Part shown: in pieces, positions 43,875-55,794 of the stretch
How positions within the stretch are numbered: the first letter of the stretch is position 1
How the letters are laid out: every line of letters begins with the position of its first letter
DNA from: Triatoma infestans
Taxonomy: Eukaryota; Arthropoda; Insecta; Hemiptera; Reduviidae
DNA length: 64,000 nucleotides
Direction of reading: 5' to 3'
Assembly: GCA_011037195.1 (NCBI GenBank)
Contig: JAAEAF010014805.1
Coordinates: 248,001 to 312,000 of the forward strand
Notes under the pieces: generated by a model
Seen by the model: only the letters and a program-made list of their open reading frames with translations
What the model was told of the DNA's origin: nothing
Database searches by the model: none
Translations under genes and position numbers: made by a program

Positions 43875-44008
43875 CTTGCAAACAGTTTTGTGGGATGTAA
43901 ATTCAAAATTATGTGCCAACAAAAGTGCGAGAAGTGATGCTTGTTCCGTGGTAGTTGTTGTAAAGGTCTCATACCATTATCACTGGAAGTAACGTCCCTC
44001 CATGTGCC
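43875..44008 (-). pseudogene. Harbinger transposase, C-terminal end (left of piggyBac)
   Basis: The minus strand reads GTWRDVTSSDNGMRPLQQL and, further on, HHFSHFCWHI. This corresponds to the W-R...M-PL...R..F..YF ending of HARBI1-like proteins and continues the frame type found right of the piggyBac. It is the final ~45 codons of the gene. Confidence 0.55.
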
Positions 44009-44028
44009 TTAACCCATTAGCGCCCAGT

Positions 44029-44044
44029 GTCTTATTTATAGGAC
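44029..44044. repeat. piggyBac subterminal palindrome, left outer
   Basis: GTCTTATTTATAGGAC, 16 bp after the left end, matches the other two copies at 44,361 and 46,580 with one change. Position suggests a transposase binding site. Confidence 0.6.
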
Positions 44045-44360
44045 AGACAATATGCATGCCACTACATGTTCATGATAATATTTCTTCTCTTGTATATAAC
44101 CATGTCATTGCATGCTAGGTAACAGTTCTTTGGAGGTTAAATGCCGCCACCATCACTTTCTTTGTTGTAGTGGACTTGTTAACATCCATTTTTTCAGAGT
44201 TTTCAATTCTTCATATTCTATTATTTCCTAGAAATCTTCATTGAAGAGTAAGTAAAAAATCAATTCAATTCTATAAAGATTCCTTGTTTTAGAAGAAATA
44301 AAAAAATAATTAGCGTAGATAATTTAAAAAATAATTGAATTATTTATTTATAAAGTAGGT

Positions 44361-44376
44361 GTCCTATAAATAGGAC
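44361..44376. repeat. piggyBac subterminal palindrome, left inner
   Basis: GTCCTATAAATAGGAC, the reverse complement form of the right copy, lies about 55 bp before the transposase start codon. Confidence 0.6.
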
Positions 44377-44431
44377 GCTGGTCTAAAGTGGTAACTAATT
44401 TTTTTTTTTGTACCATTTTCGATAGGTCAAT

Positions 44432-46272
44432 ATGTCACACACAAAAATATTCACTACATTAGAGAATGCAATAGAATACTTACTTTCTGCTGAAATTGAA
44501 GCCGATATAATCGCTTTACCTCCAGATACTGATGAACTGACTGATGAGGAAAGATTTGACGATGAAGAACTAGGATGTCCAAGTTGATATTCGACGATGT
44601 AAGTGATATTCCAGGAAATGTTGAGCTCAATGTAGCAGAGGAAAACATGTCAGCTACCAAAATTGAAATCACTGATACTAATAATGATGTGGAAAAGGAA
44701 GAGAGGAATGAGGAAGCTGAATCGGCATCATCAGAAAAAATAAACGCAAAAGATGTACCAAAGGTCCTGGTAACCAAAATAATTATTCTGGAAAAAAGAA
44801 ACCTGAAACTGATTCTTTAGCAAGCTGGGCGAAAACAGATCCTACATACAGTTTTGGAAGCCTAGGTAACGCAGCAAAATGTAATTTTGATAGTATTGAA
44901 AATATGTTGCAAGGCCTAACTCGTATAGATAGATTTGAACTATGGATATTTTTGATTTTATCAAATTTGAAACCGAGAAATATGCTAAAGAAATAAAAAA
45001 TAAGCCAAATTGTCGAATCGCATTAGATAAAAACGTTTATTGGTTTTTTGTTTTTTTCTGGTTACCACAGGCTTTCTAGTGAGAGAGACTATTGGTCTGA
45101 AGACGAAGATCTAGGAATACCCCTTGTGAAAAATAGCATTTCCCGAAATAAAATTATGATTCATTTTGCTGATAATAAGGAGGCAGCAGGTAATAAAAAT
45201 GATCGTGGCTTCAAAGTGCGTAATCTAATCAGTAAAATAAATTTAAAATTTCAAAAATTTGGTATTTTTGAGGAACATCTCTCAGTAGATGAAATGATGG
45301 TCAGGTACTATGGCCGTCATCCAATAAAACAATTCTTGAGAGGGAAGCCTATTCGATTTGGCTACAAGCTCTGGGCGTTATGTGGCAGCGAAGGCTATTG
45401 CTATAACTTTGATTTGTATTGTGGCAAAGATGTAGAAGGATCAACAAAGATGCCACTTGGAAGTCGTGTTGTGAAACAGATGCTCAGTCCAGTTGCCGAT
45501 CCTAAGAGTCATATAGTTTTCTTTGATAACTTTTTTACATCCCACAGATTATTATGTGACTTGAAAAACTTGGGATTTCGAGCTACCGGAACACTTAGAC
45601 AAAATCGTATTTCGTGCTGTCCCCTGGAAATAGATAAAACATTTTCTAAAAGAGGTAAAGGTGCATACGATTTTGCATTTGATAAAAAAAATGAAATCAC
45701 AGTTCTCAAATGGAACGATAATGCATGTGTCGCAGTTGCAACTAATACGATTTTGTGGAACCATTGGTATCTGTTTCAAGACGTGAAAAAGGAGACATAA
45801 AGAATACCATAAAACTGCCTTTTGTGATTTCTCTATATGATAAATATATGGGGGAGGGGTGTTGATCACCATGACTGGCTATTCGAGAAACACAAAATTC
45901 AAATAAGAGGTAAAAAGTGGTATTGGCCAATATTCGTGAGGGTTTTAGAAATGGCTGTAGCCAATACTTGCATACTCTATAATAAAATAAATAAGGAAAC
46001 AATGCCGATCAAGAATATTAGAAGAAATATTGCTGTACCATACTTGAAACTTGGCCATAATGGACGAAAAAGTATCGGAAGACCACTCACTGTTCAAACC
46101 TCTAAAAAAAAGGTATTAGATAGTGTACGATTAGATGGGAAAGGACATATTTGAAAAACGTGATAAGCAGAGAAGATGTCAGTATTCCAATTGTACCGGA
46201 AAGCCGCTGTCTTTTTGTTCAAAATGTGATGTTACACTATGCACAGCATGTTTTCATAAATTTCACCGCTAA
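44432..46272 (+). pseudogene. piggyBac transposase (PGBD-like), decayed
   Basis: The start ATG at 44,432 opens MSHTKIFTTLENAIEYLL with an acidic PPDTDELTDEERFDDEE segment. A stop follows and homology resumes in another frame (DVSDIPGNVEL), then SLASWAKTDPTYSF and FELWIFLILSNLKPR. The longest frame (45,048-45,800) holds the catalytic core: LSVDEMMVRYYGRHP (first D, 45,288-45,290) and VFFDNFFTS (second D, 45,525-45,527). A shift in the G run near 45,850 precedes GVDHHDWLFEKHKI (third D, 45,864-45,866). The C-terminal Cys-rich domain lies at 46,178-46,272 (C-x5-C, C-x2-C, C-x2-C, H-x2-H) and ends in TAA. All three catalytic Asp codons survive, but at least four frame breaks or stops prevent expression of one protein. 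Confidence 0.85.
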
Positions 46273-46579
46273 TGTTATCTTTTTTTTACTACAAGGGAGA
46301 ACCACAATTTTTGTCTATTTCGTTGTTATTTTATTGAACTGCTATGTAAAAAAGATTCATTGTATAAAATATATTTTATGTAAATACGTTCACTACATTC
46401 AGTTTTTTTTTTTGTTGACAAAATATTACAAATTAAGAACATAATTTATCAATAATTCTTAAACCATCTCCTTATATTAAAAAAAAAAAAAATTGAAAGA
46501 ATCAATCTAGGCATATGAAAACTTATGTCTTATTCTTTGAAAGAGTGAAGAGTAAAGAGATTATATCACAGCGCCCAGT

Positions 46580-46595
46580 GTCCTATTTATAGGAC
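46580..46595. repeat. piggyBac subterminal palindrome, right
   Basis: GTCCTATTTATAGGAC within GCGCCCAGTGTCC, about 130 bp inside the right end. The preceding GCGCCCAGTGTC also repeats the left terminus (44,020-44,031). Confidence 0.6.
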
Positions 46596-46734
46596 AGTAA
46601 ATTTTGCTTTACCTATTGAAGGGAAAGAGGGGAAAGTTGTTTCATAATATTAGCTTTATTAATACCTAATGTTCCTAAAAAAAACTTTAAAATATTCACA
46701 TTAGAAATAAATTTGGGCGCTAAGGGTTAAATAA

Positions 46735-47010
46735 CTTTACTAATGCTTTCATCTTCGTGATCAAAACTTCCAGGAGGTGAATACTCTCTTGCTGCATCCG
46801 GCTGCGCCTGGAGAAAATGATGAAGCAGAAGACAAGTTAACACTATATCAACCATAGTCCAATAACTTTATCTTCTATAGGCTTACGAAAAATTCTGAAC
46901 GCTGGTGCCATCAAGCCAAAAAAGGTTTACAACGATTCTTCTTGCTCTCGATAGCCTGTAATTAAATTCTCTTTTTGGCAAGCCCTCATTAAGGTTAGTT
47001 GCAAATGGTT
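46735..47010 (-). pseudogene. Harbinger transposase, C-terminal half (right of piggyBac)
   Basis: The minus strand encodes ASPHLMKPFATNLN, then FNYRLSRARRIVVNLFW, the conserved NYRLSRARRIVENAFG motif close to the third catalytic residue of HARBI1-like transposases. After a frame change come FRIFRKPIEDKV and, in another frame, REYSPPGSFDHEDE. Upstream (47,040-47,130 minus) EAALAICVGYLFFEK may be the protein's start region, with the middle deleted between them. Frameshifts and the piggyBac insertion inactivate it. Confidence 0.72.
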
Positions 47011-47266
47011 TCATAAGATGAGGGCTTGCTCCATTTTTTTCTTTTTCGGGCACTTTTCAAAAAACAGGTAACCTACACAAATAGCTAATGCCGCTTCTGA
47101 ATCTATCGATAAAATGCACACTGAACAGATGAAGTGTGGAGAACAAATTGAATGCCTCAAGAGGCATGCTCGAAAAGCATGCGCAACGCATGTTGAAATG
47201 GAAAGAGGAAGCGCAAGTTGAAAGGGAAGAGGAAGAGGAAAGCGCACAATTGTGGACATACCCTAA

Positions 47267-48189
47267 CATCACCATCCATTCTGCAAAACAACATTTAAAT
47301 GCATTTTCCCGGAAAAATGTTTGTAATATGATTAGTTGAAATACCAAGTTTAAAGAAAAAGTCATTACGAGAGCAATCATTAAAAAGAAAAACGAAAAAT
47401 CAATTCAGTTAATTGGTAGGTACATCCGGTCTAGAGATTTTGACAAAAACCTTACTATCGTATCCTTTGTTATAACCTACATGAAATTCCTTCGAATTTC
47501 TGTTTTCCAGTTATGCCAACATACATACTAATTTTTAAAAACATCTCTTTTCCGACTTAGTACACCTCAAAACTTATTTTCATTAAAACTCAAATTACTT
47601 AAGAAAAAATTTGACATGATCTCGTACAACAGTTAAAAGAAAATAAAAATTACAATTTCATTGTTAAATTGTTAGTAATTGTTGACCTAAAACAGAACGA
47701 TTATAATTATATCCTCAATTAATCTTAATTGTAAAAAAATAAATTAAAAAATGTATTTAGTGGAAAGTTGTGATAAAAATAATAATTAATTAATGTCTTT
47801 ACAGTCTGCTTGTCGTCTATTACATTGTGTCTTTTTTCTTTTTTTTTTAATTAATTAATTTTCCTAAAAATAATACAGTCCATAAATTAAAACTAGAATT
47901 AGGTTTGAAAATAGAACTAATTATTTTTTTAAAAAATGTAAATTATTAATGTGTCATTCGTTTTATAGTTTGACAAATATATCTCCGTATGTCATCATAT
48001 ATATATTTGATATGTTTTAAATAATCAATATTTCCTTATCTTATCTCCTTACTTACTAACGGACTAGCCAAGAAAATGTCGTTAATGAGATGTCAATATG
48101 TTTGCGGCTGTTCTCTATGATATCCCAGCCTCATTGGAACACACTTTATTTTTTACTCACTTTTGTTTGATTAATTCAATGAGTTGTGC
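47267..48189. other. No gene recognised
   Basis: AT-rich sequence with many TAAT runs; no motif or repeat boundary. Confidence 0.3.
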
Positions 48190-49400
48190 CACTAATATGA
48201 ACTGCCAACAAATACAAAGAATACAAACAAGTATTTACAGATGGTTCAAAACTTGGAACTAATGTAGGAGCTGAATTTGTAGCCAATAATATATCTTATG
48301 GGTATGCAGTAAACAACATATCTAGTATCTTCACGGCAGAGCTATATGGAATCAACAAAGCTTTGGAATATATATTAAACAGCCCGGAACATAAGTTCAT
48401 TATCTGTACAGATTCGAAAAGTGCACTTGAGGCATATGTCAGAGTTTGATTCTAAAAATATTTTAATACAGTTTATACTGACAAATATCTATCTTTGCAA
48501 ACATAACCACAAAAAGATGATCTTCCTATGGATCCCAGGACATGCTGGAATAAACCGTAATGAAGCCGCTGACAAAGCCGCCAAAGATGCAACGTTGGTA
48601 ATAAATAAAGAAGAATATGTTTCGCCTCTGGATTGGAGAAATTCTTTAAAAAAAAACATATATTCCCTACATGGAATAAAGAATAGGAGGCCACGCCTCT
48701 CTCGAATAAACTAAGAAAAGTTAATTGTGCACCAATAAAGTGGTTAACTTTAAATCGAGAATCTCGCCGGGAAGAAGTAGTGCTGGCAAGGCTGCGATCG
48801 GGCATACGATGTTAATTCACGGTTATATGTTCAGGGGGGAAAGAGCCGATATGCGAGGTTTGCAGCTCACCTGTGACAATTCTGCATATTCTAGTTGAAT
48901 GTACTAAGCATACAACAATTACAGCGAATTTAGGCATGCCTAATACTTTGACGGATGCACTGGGAGATAACTTTGAAAACGTAAACAAGACTGTGCAATA
49001 GCTAAAAGAAATTGGCTTATTTCAGCATTTATAATAATTGGCTCTTTTTGAATTCAAATACCATTAGTTGGTTGCTTTTTATATATAGACGATTAGATTA
49101 TTTTTGTAAATATTTTTTATTGTAAATAGTAGTATTAGGGTAAACTGGAGTAGAGGAATATCAAGTACTCTACAATGTATATAAGTTGGTGTAAATGATA
49201 AATTTGTATGGTTAGGTTTCTCTTATGTGGAGTGAGTGTATTTATTTGGATGAATGTATTTATTAGCTAGTATAGATAAGGTAGGTTTACAGTGCAATTG
49301 AGTTTATTACGAAAGAAGTGTAGGGATCAGGTTTTAAATTTTTAATAGTGCAAAGGACCTCAGCTCTTGCGAACCTACACAAAATAACAAAAAAAAAAAT
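48190..49400 (+). pseudogene. LINE RNase H domain and 3' end
   Basis: The frame from about 48,212 encodes a near-complete RNase H: YKQVFTDGSKLG (first D), IFTAELYGINKALEY (E), FIICTDSKSALEA (D). After a frame change near 48,435 it continues with IFLWIPGHAGINRNEAADKA (H and D). Further fragments, VVLARLRSGI, EPICEVCSSPVTILHILVEC, give the Cys-His C-terminus in shifted frames, ending near 48,995. A 3' UTR of about 400 bp ends at CTCTTGCGAACCTACACAAA and an A-rich tail (49,380-49,410). This is a 5'-truncated, decayed LINE copy. Confidence 0.75.
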
Positions 49401-49410
49401 AAATAATTAA

Positions 49411-51034
49411 TATGAATATTGACAACCGAAATTCCTAGACACCGGAAGGTTGGGTTTTTGTATAGAAGTTATTCCAGGTTACACTTTAGAAAGTAAGTAA
49501 GTAAGTGTTACTTCTTCAGACATTTGCCCATATCTGTAATAATATTTTCATTTTACACCCAAACCCAAATTACAGGTAAGACCTGCAGAGATTGCATATG
49601 AGTGCAATTGGTTTAGCGTGCCCAAGGGCAAACATTAAATCATTACCATTTGCATTCGCTTCCACTTCATTATTTTTCTGATTTACTGGCTATAAGGAAG
49701 CTACAATAAAAATTACGAATCGCACTTGATTTTGCTAAATAGATATTCTTTAGTAATATGTAAACTCTGCAAGTGGATAATTTTCAATGGCACTCTTCTT
49801 TAATAAATATAATTTATAATAAATACATAATGTTGTTGTAAGTGCAATGTGTAGTGTTGATAGATTATTTGTTTAATAAGGCTTCAGAAAGCTGTGAAAG
49901 TTATTTGTTCTGGCTTCTCTCGAAGAAGTCGAGATTGGCGGTAGGGTGGAAGAAAGGTGGCTAGTTGGGGTTGGTTGAATTTTAGGCTTACTTCATGATA
50001 CCATAACTTCGGTTACCATATGAAAGATAGATGCTGCAGTGAGCAGTTACAAATAGTACTCAAAAAACATGAAAATATGGTTGTGTTCACTGTGAATGGA
50101 TAATATTTGGAATTTATAGATAAGTACATGCCTCTTTTTTGATAATTCTGATCAGTTTTGAATTTCCTTCTGTTTATCAAGTTCATGAAAAGTGTTGACT
50201 TCAACTTAAAATTTTCTATTACAGACTTAACTGACTGAGTGTAGTAAGGGTATGATTATAATATAACCCTACGTTTATATTTTTTGTATTGGATGAACAT
50301 TACTCTTAAATATAATGAAATCCGAAATCCGTCAGAAAATTATAGAAAAAGGCATGCTATGATGAATAAAATTCCAAAGATTCTGATATATTTAATATAT
50401 TTCAAGCTTTGTCCAAGGTCCTTAACAAGGTAAATGATTGGAATATAGCTCGCTTAAATAGATAGTGGATTACTAAAAAATGTATATAGTTATGTCATGA
50501 CCTTGCCAAGATGTGGATATCATGCTGTTGATCAGGCTTGAACGAAAGAGAAATCGAATCTGAGCTGACCGACCATCTAAGGAGCTTAAGGCGACTCACT
50601 TTACTTTAAAGACCACAAGTGAGCCTACAATTCAACTTTGAAGATCACGTTGAGTCAACAAAACTCCACTGAATAGTACAGTAGACACTAGATAAACTTA
50701 AACTAGAATAAACCAGTTCACCTAGCTAGCCTCACTGACACACTGCTATTAGATCAAACAATATTTCTAACTTGTCACATATCTCTTCTAGCCACACTTC
50801 ACAACAGCAGCGCTACACCATTTTACATTCATCCCGCTTCTAACACTCATTCACTCTTAGCTCGCTCACTCAACCTTTTATTTATCATTTTTCCATTATT
50901 CCTTATGAATAATTTGTGACAAATAAATTATGCCAGTTTGTGTTTTCTCACACGCTTTATTAACCACCATTCAGGTACCATTAACTTATGTTCACTTAAG
51001 TTTTCAATTTCTCAAATTTGACTCGATCGTAATT
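49411..51034. other. No gene recognised
   Basis: AT-rich. A GC-richer stretch at 50,490-50,930 begins TGTCATGACC and includes an AATAAATT signal, which could be an old LTR, but no partner copy, primer site or target duplication was found. Confidence 0.25.
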
Positions 51035-51535
51035 TTCCTCTTACATATGAATGTACAAAAAAAAAAAAATAAATAAATCTAACCCTACCCTTCTTCCAAA
51101 AGTGCCTTTAAATGAATTTTCCCCAAGAAATGCTATAAATAAAAGTTGTAGATCTTTGTGTGTGTAGTTGATACAGTAAGTTTGAAGAAAATCATCGGTG
51201 CCATTTTTGAGAAAATTGCGAAAAAGTGAATAAAATTATTTAGTAAAGTGGTACATCCGGTTAGGTAATGAATTTTGACACATAACTTACTGTATAGTCC
51301 CCAGGGTGACACATATCTAAACGAAATATCAAGTTTAAACTTTCTACGATCATTCGTTTTCGAGCTATGCAGTTCTCACACGTACACACACACACACACA
51401 CACACACACCATGTTCTAGAAACTACATTTTTAGACTCAGGGGACCTCAAAACCGATATTTCCGTTGAAAACTCGATATCGAAAATTTGACACGATTACA
51501 ATACTTTCTCTTACTAGGAGTAAGAGAAATAATTA
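51035..51535 (-). repeat. ~1-kb dispersed repeat, 5' half
   Basis: Minus-strand copy. It contains AAAGTGCCTTTAAATGAATT, a (CA)n tract (51,383-51,408), CTCAGGGGACCTCAAAACCG, ACTCGATATCGAAAATTTGA and CACGATTACAATACTTTCTC. It finishes in the palindrome CTCTTACTAGGAGTAAGAG, so it begins cleanly at the same end as the 38.9-kb copy. Confidence 0.7.
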
Positions 51536-52680
51536 AAAAGATAAAATAAAGGCTGAGCAAGGTTACATACAACTGAAAAGGAGAAAATTCTTTTAACAAT
51601 TCATCTGATAAAATTATTGTACAACTGTAATTCTACAGCAAATTTAATTAAAGACAATAAAAGAATGTATAATAAAAATCTGCATATATATTTATTTATA
51701 ATTATGTATAAATATACATTCGTAACTTAGGGTTGTCAGTTTTCATGAAATAAAATAATGTATTCTATAAAATATATAACGAAATTTTATTATATATGCA
51801 TATATTAAAATGCATCATGCAGATTGCAGCTGCAATATTGTATATATACAATAATCTTAACACAAAACAAACAAACAAAAATAAAATCTAAAGAAGGTAA
51901 TGTTATAAACACAAATGTATATATAATAAAAGTGTATATATATACCCAAGTACATTTATGCAATATATATATATATATGCATATACAGTAAACACCCTAA
52001 AGCTTTAATTAGTAAGCCAGGCTACACAATGAAAACTCGCAATCCAAGCACATTGTATAATAGAGTTTTTGCTAATTATACCTTCAGGGAGGGGCCTTTT
52101 CTAACATTGGATATGTTTTATATATATTTATACTGGAAGTTCAGAGAGAAAGCAAAGGAGTAACGATAGAAAATAAAGTGAGAGATGAAAACGTAAATCC
52201 TATTGTCCAGTTTTATTTTGTTTAAAGCCTAAATAAATTCTCTTTTATTCAACTTTGACCTCTGACCTAGTAAGATTTTTCTTTATTTTTTCACGTAATT
52301 TCCTTTTCACTTTGTTTTTGTATATATATTTTCTATATTACTGCGCTATATTTCCATTTTATTTTATTAGAATTTCATTTCATTTTTTTTTTTTTTCCCA
52401 TTTTATTTTAATATTTACATTAAATAAAATATGCAACAATTCGTTTTAATTAAATATTTTGCTTCTAACAATTAACGATGGTTTTTAAGATTTATTTTTA
52501 TAAATTAGTATTTGTTTATTATTTTAAATTAATTAATTATATATTTAGTGAAAAATCATTTAATTACTATTTATTTTGTTGAATATATATTTTATGTATA
52601 AATTTTATATATTATATTTTGATGGTTTTGCAATGCTGGATAACATGTGGGATTTTATCCGTCCATAGCATGCTTATTCT
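51536..52680. other. No gene recognised; TA-rich
   Basis: Very AT-rich with several (TA)n tracts (for example 51,965-51,980). The 64-codon Phe-rich frame at 52,255 is low complexity. Confidence 0.35.
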
Positions 52681-52729
52681 ACTTCTTCCTAACCGGTTTT
52701 GAATACTCATCCATTGTCAGAATAAAGTT
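52681..52729 (-). ncRNA. Hammerhead-like relic
   Basis: The minus strand reads CTGACAATGGATGAGTATTC followed by AAAACCGGTTAGGAAG. It has the order CUGA core, stem II, AAAA/GAAA, self-complementary AACCGGUU, but the second half of the core (GA) and stem II are lost. Confidence 0.25.
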
Positions 52730-53784
52730 ATCAATTCGTGTATACAGTTGATTTCAGCTTTGTCACGCACCACACTTGTTGATTGTAAGCGAGAGGTTAT
52801 AAGTTTATGTTAATATGTGTGTGTATGTTTGTGTGTGTGTTTAATAACAAAAATTGGAATGATTATAAATTATGATTAGGTATTAGAAAAATGGTGTATA
52901 ATAAATAGCGTGTTTTGAAGAATACTTTATAACTAAATTGTAAAGGTGTGTTAAGTAAGGTCAGTGTCTGTAAAGTTATTTATTTTATTGGGGATGGCGT
53001 TAAATTTCAGGAGTTCATTATACCAATAAGAATTATGAATACGAAAAAGAATATTTAAAGTTAAAAGCGTATTAACAAATACAAATAATTACAAAAAAAT
53101 ACACTGCGTTGTATGTAATAAGTTTGGTAAAAATGGTAAATTACGGTAGATATTTGAGATAGAGATAGATATTAAAATAAAAAATTTGGTGCTTTTTATT
53201 TATTGTCTTATTTATGGTTAAATAATATAATTAACCATAAATAAACATGATAAATAAAAAGTGAATACATTATTACTTTGCTGTAATTCTTCATTTTAAT
53301 ATCTCTACCACAAGTAACTGTCGCAATTTTCTAAAAAATCTTTTTACATACCATATTACCTACAAATTTTTTTTTATATTTATGTTACATGTATTTATTT
53401 ATTGTTAGGAATAGGCAAGTGCAGGTATTGTGGTCAACAAACTTGGCATTGTGTGAAATACTGTTATAAGTTATAACATTACTAAGTACCTTCCGAATTA
53501 CTTCTCATCGATATTTGAATTATGTAATAATATTTATTAGTAGATTATAGACATTCACCCATGTCAATCCAACTGGCAAAGTGTTTAGTTTCGGCAATTG
53601 GTCAATCATGCACCTATCATTTATTTTAAAAAAATCTGTTAAATAATCACAAGACTTCCTCTCACTTGCGTTTTATGTACACAGTAACCACTCTTATTGT
53701 AACATTTAGTTCATACTATATGTGTAGTTAGTTGTCTACAAGATACATGAATGCGGAGAATCTTAACTTGATAAAAACTACTTT
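52730..53784. other. No gene recognised
   Basis: AT-rich, including a small inverted repeat near 53,190-53,260 (ATTTATTGTCTTATTTATGG and its partner CCATAAATAAACATGATAAA). No coding motif. Confidence 0.3.
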
Positions 53785-54000
53785 TTGAAGGAAGCATAAC
53801 TTGACCTCCCAAAGATCCCTTCTTTAATGAATTTACTCCGAACTAATTCAAACAAAAATGATAGATCTCTGTATGTATTAGTTAGTATAGCAAGTTTAAT
53901 GAAATTCGTTGGTGCGTTTCGGTAGAAAGTCGCCAAAAAAAAAAAAAAAACTGTTCAGTAATGCTGTTGGTTCCAGTAAACTAATTTTCTTCAAACTAGG
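53785..54000 (-). repeat. ~1-kb dispersed repeat, fragment
   Basis: Complement of the internal unit: TTAATGAATTTACTCCGAAC, GATAGATCTCTGTATGTATT, AATGAAATTCGTTGGTGCG, then an A run and TGCTGTTGGTTCCAGTAAAC. Confidence 0.45.
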
Positions 54001-54004
54001 TTTT

Positions 54005-55175
54005 TTATAGTCCTCACGCGTTGGTCTAGTGGCTAGCGCACTTGCCTTTCGTGTGAGAATTCAGGATTCGATTCCCATGAGGGCCAAGTCTGTGTTGACC
54101 CAGCATCGTGATAAAAAGTGGGAAGCTTCATTCTTCTTCCCCGTATACCCCTTTTCCTCCTGGTACTTCGGGGGATATTTCTAGACTGTACCTACACTAT
54201 CGGGATTACTGGTCCCCGTTGCAAGCAATGAGATCATTTAACAAGAATGGGATGTCACCACCATGGAAGGAAATTTAGTGCAATGCCCGACCACAGCAGA
54301 AGTGCCCCCCGCACTCACCCGCTTGACCCATTTAAGGGGAGGTTGGAATACGCTCCACCAGCGCGCAGAGTGATCCTACAAAGTGGTCACACTCCACTAC
54401 CAGAGCCTAGATAAGGCACTCTCTAGCAGGCTCTGATGAACCGTGCACACACAGCAAATGCGCTTGCAACAACAGGCTGGCTCCGAGGTTAATTTTATAT
54501 AGCGAGTCTCCTTCCGCTCAACTCATGACCATTGGAGTTATTGGCTACAAAAAATCCTACCTCAATTGCAAGCAATTGGATCGGAAAGTGGCTTGCGCCC
54601 GTATTTCAGTATTTCAACTCTAATGATCGCACACTCGATGGATCTATGTCCATCTACTGATTCCTGCCCTTTGCCTCAAGTACAGGGGTTTTAGTAACCC
54701 AGGTAACTTGCAGGCAACCCTGCAAGGGGAAAGGATCAGGATGGATTGGGGGAGGGAATCCACAACCTGGAAAGCCAGAGCCTGATTGCACCCCGCAGGG
54801 TGGGCGATGGGTGCGCCACAAGGCTAGGCCAAAACGTCTGTAGTTGTTGAAGTAAGAGTGACACAACTAGATTTTACTTTCCACACAAGGACTCATACAT
54901 ATTTTATTATAAGATGCGACTTGTCCAGTGCAGGATCTCCCTTTTAGTCGCCTCCTACGCCACGCAGGGCATACCGTAGGCCTGTTCTACTCCGGGACCT
55001 ACACGGAGAAAGTGGGAAGTTACAGTCAGCAGCGCCTTAGGTAGCGAAGGCCGGAACTAAACGGTGTGGAAACAGCGGCATGCTAATGACATGCCCCCTA
55101 TTCAAATCGCCGTCTGGCAAGCCTTGGCCTTTCATGAGCAGTTGCACCATAGGGCGTATTTTTTTAGGGGGTGTT
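54005..55175 (+). repeat. Composite tRNA-headed repeat carrying the 26-kb Q-P-R block
   Basis: The head has CGCGTTGGTCTAGTGGCTAG (box A) and GGATTCGATTCCCATGAGG (box B). From about 54,195 to 54,835 the sequence matches Q-P-R of the 26-kb repeat (CGTTGCAAGCAATGAGATCA through ACCCCGCAGGGTGGGCGATG). Then comes GGATCTCCCTTTTAGTCGCC, TACGCCACGCAGGGCATACC, and the SINE tail GCCGTCTGGCAAGCCTTGGC. The motif AGTGGGAAG occurs at both edges of the middle part (about 54,116 and 55,010), which hints at an insertion between SINE head and tail. Confidence 0.55.
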
Positions 55176-55259
55176 AGGTTTTTATAGCATCATATTTAAT
55201 TGTATTTAACATTAGGTCGATGATTGTGTTGTGTAACAGACTAAGTAGCACTATAGAGG

Positions 55260-55700
55260 AAAACATAACCAAACCGGAATTTTGGCGACATAATATTTAA
55301 TTCTAATTAATATTATTTATATGATAGAATTGGGTAATGAAATAAAATAACACCAAAACAAAAAACATAATCGCACTCCCACTCTTCCTAAAAATGCCCC
55401 TATTAACTAGAAGAAATGTTTCAAATAAAATTTGTGTCCTTAATAATATTTGTTGAGAAGCAAAGTTTAAAGAAATCCGCCAAAAAAAAAAAAAAAAAAA
55501 ATGAAAAACCAGTTCATTAAAGTCGTACTTCCTGTTGAGGACTTTTTGCTGGGTAACTTCTTCTTGTCATATTCCATTGAGATACCTAATAAACTTGATG
55601 GCAAGTTTGTACTGTTTGCAATTTTTCGTTTTTGAGGTAGGCTGTTCAAATTCATATACACACAAACCCTCATACATACTGTAGTGGAAGAACGAAATGG
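55260..55700 (-). repeat. ~1-kb dispersed repeat, decayed
   Basis: Complement blocks in family order: AACCGGAATTTTGGCGACAT, CTTCCTAAAAATGCCCCTAT, GAAATGTTTCAAATAAAATT, AAGTTTAAAGAAATCCGCC, then a poly-A run and TCGTACTTCCTGTTGAGG. Confidence 0.45.
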
Positions 55701-55794
55701 AAAAATTATAGCTTTGGAAAATAGTATGGTAAAATAATTTTGTGAAAATTAGCTAGTTCAAATAGTGTACGTATTTTAGTGGTGAGGATAGAGC

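Larger units (their letters stand above)
44013..46726 (+). mobile_element. piggyBac element with TTAA duplication
   Basis: Ends are CCCATTAGCGCCCA on the left and TGGGCGCTAAGGG on the right, inverted repeats flanked by TTAA at 44,009-44,012 and 46,727-46,730, the diagnostic target of piggyBac. Length is about 2.71 kb, a full-size copy. It holds a decayed transposase on the plus strand and three copies of a palindromic GTCCTAT..ATAGGAC sequence near the ends. Confidence 0.88.
43515..47263 (-). mobile_element. PIF/Harbinger element, internally deleted, hosting a piggyBac
   Basis: Inverted ends GGGTATGTCCACA (43,515) and TGTGGACATACCC (to 47,263) are flanked by TAA at 43,512-43,514 and 47,264-47,266. 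A 3-bp TWA duplication is typical of PIF/Harbinger. Minus-strand coding remnants on both sides of the inserted piggyBac (44,013-46,726) belong to one HARBI1-like transposase. The central part of the gene is deleted, so it is non-autonomous. Excluding piggyBac the element is about 1.03 kb. Confidence 0.8.

Noticed and set aside
52255..52449. 64-codon Phe/Tyr-rich frame that could be a membrane protein
   Set aside because: The composition is what random AT-rich DNA gives, and there is no conserved motif or neighbour to support it.
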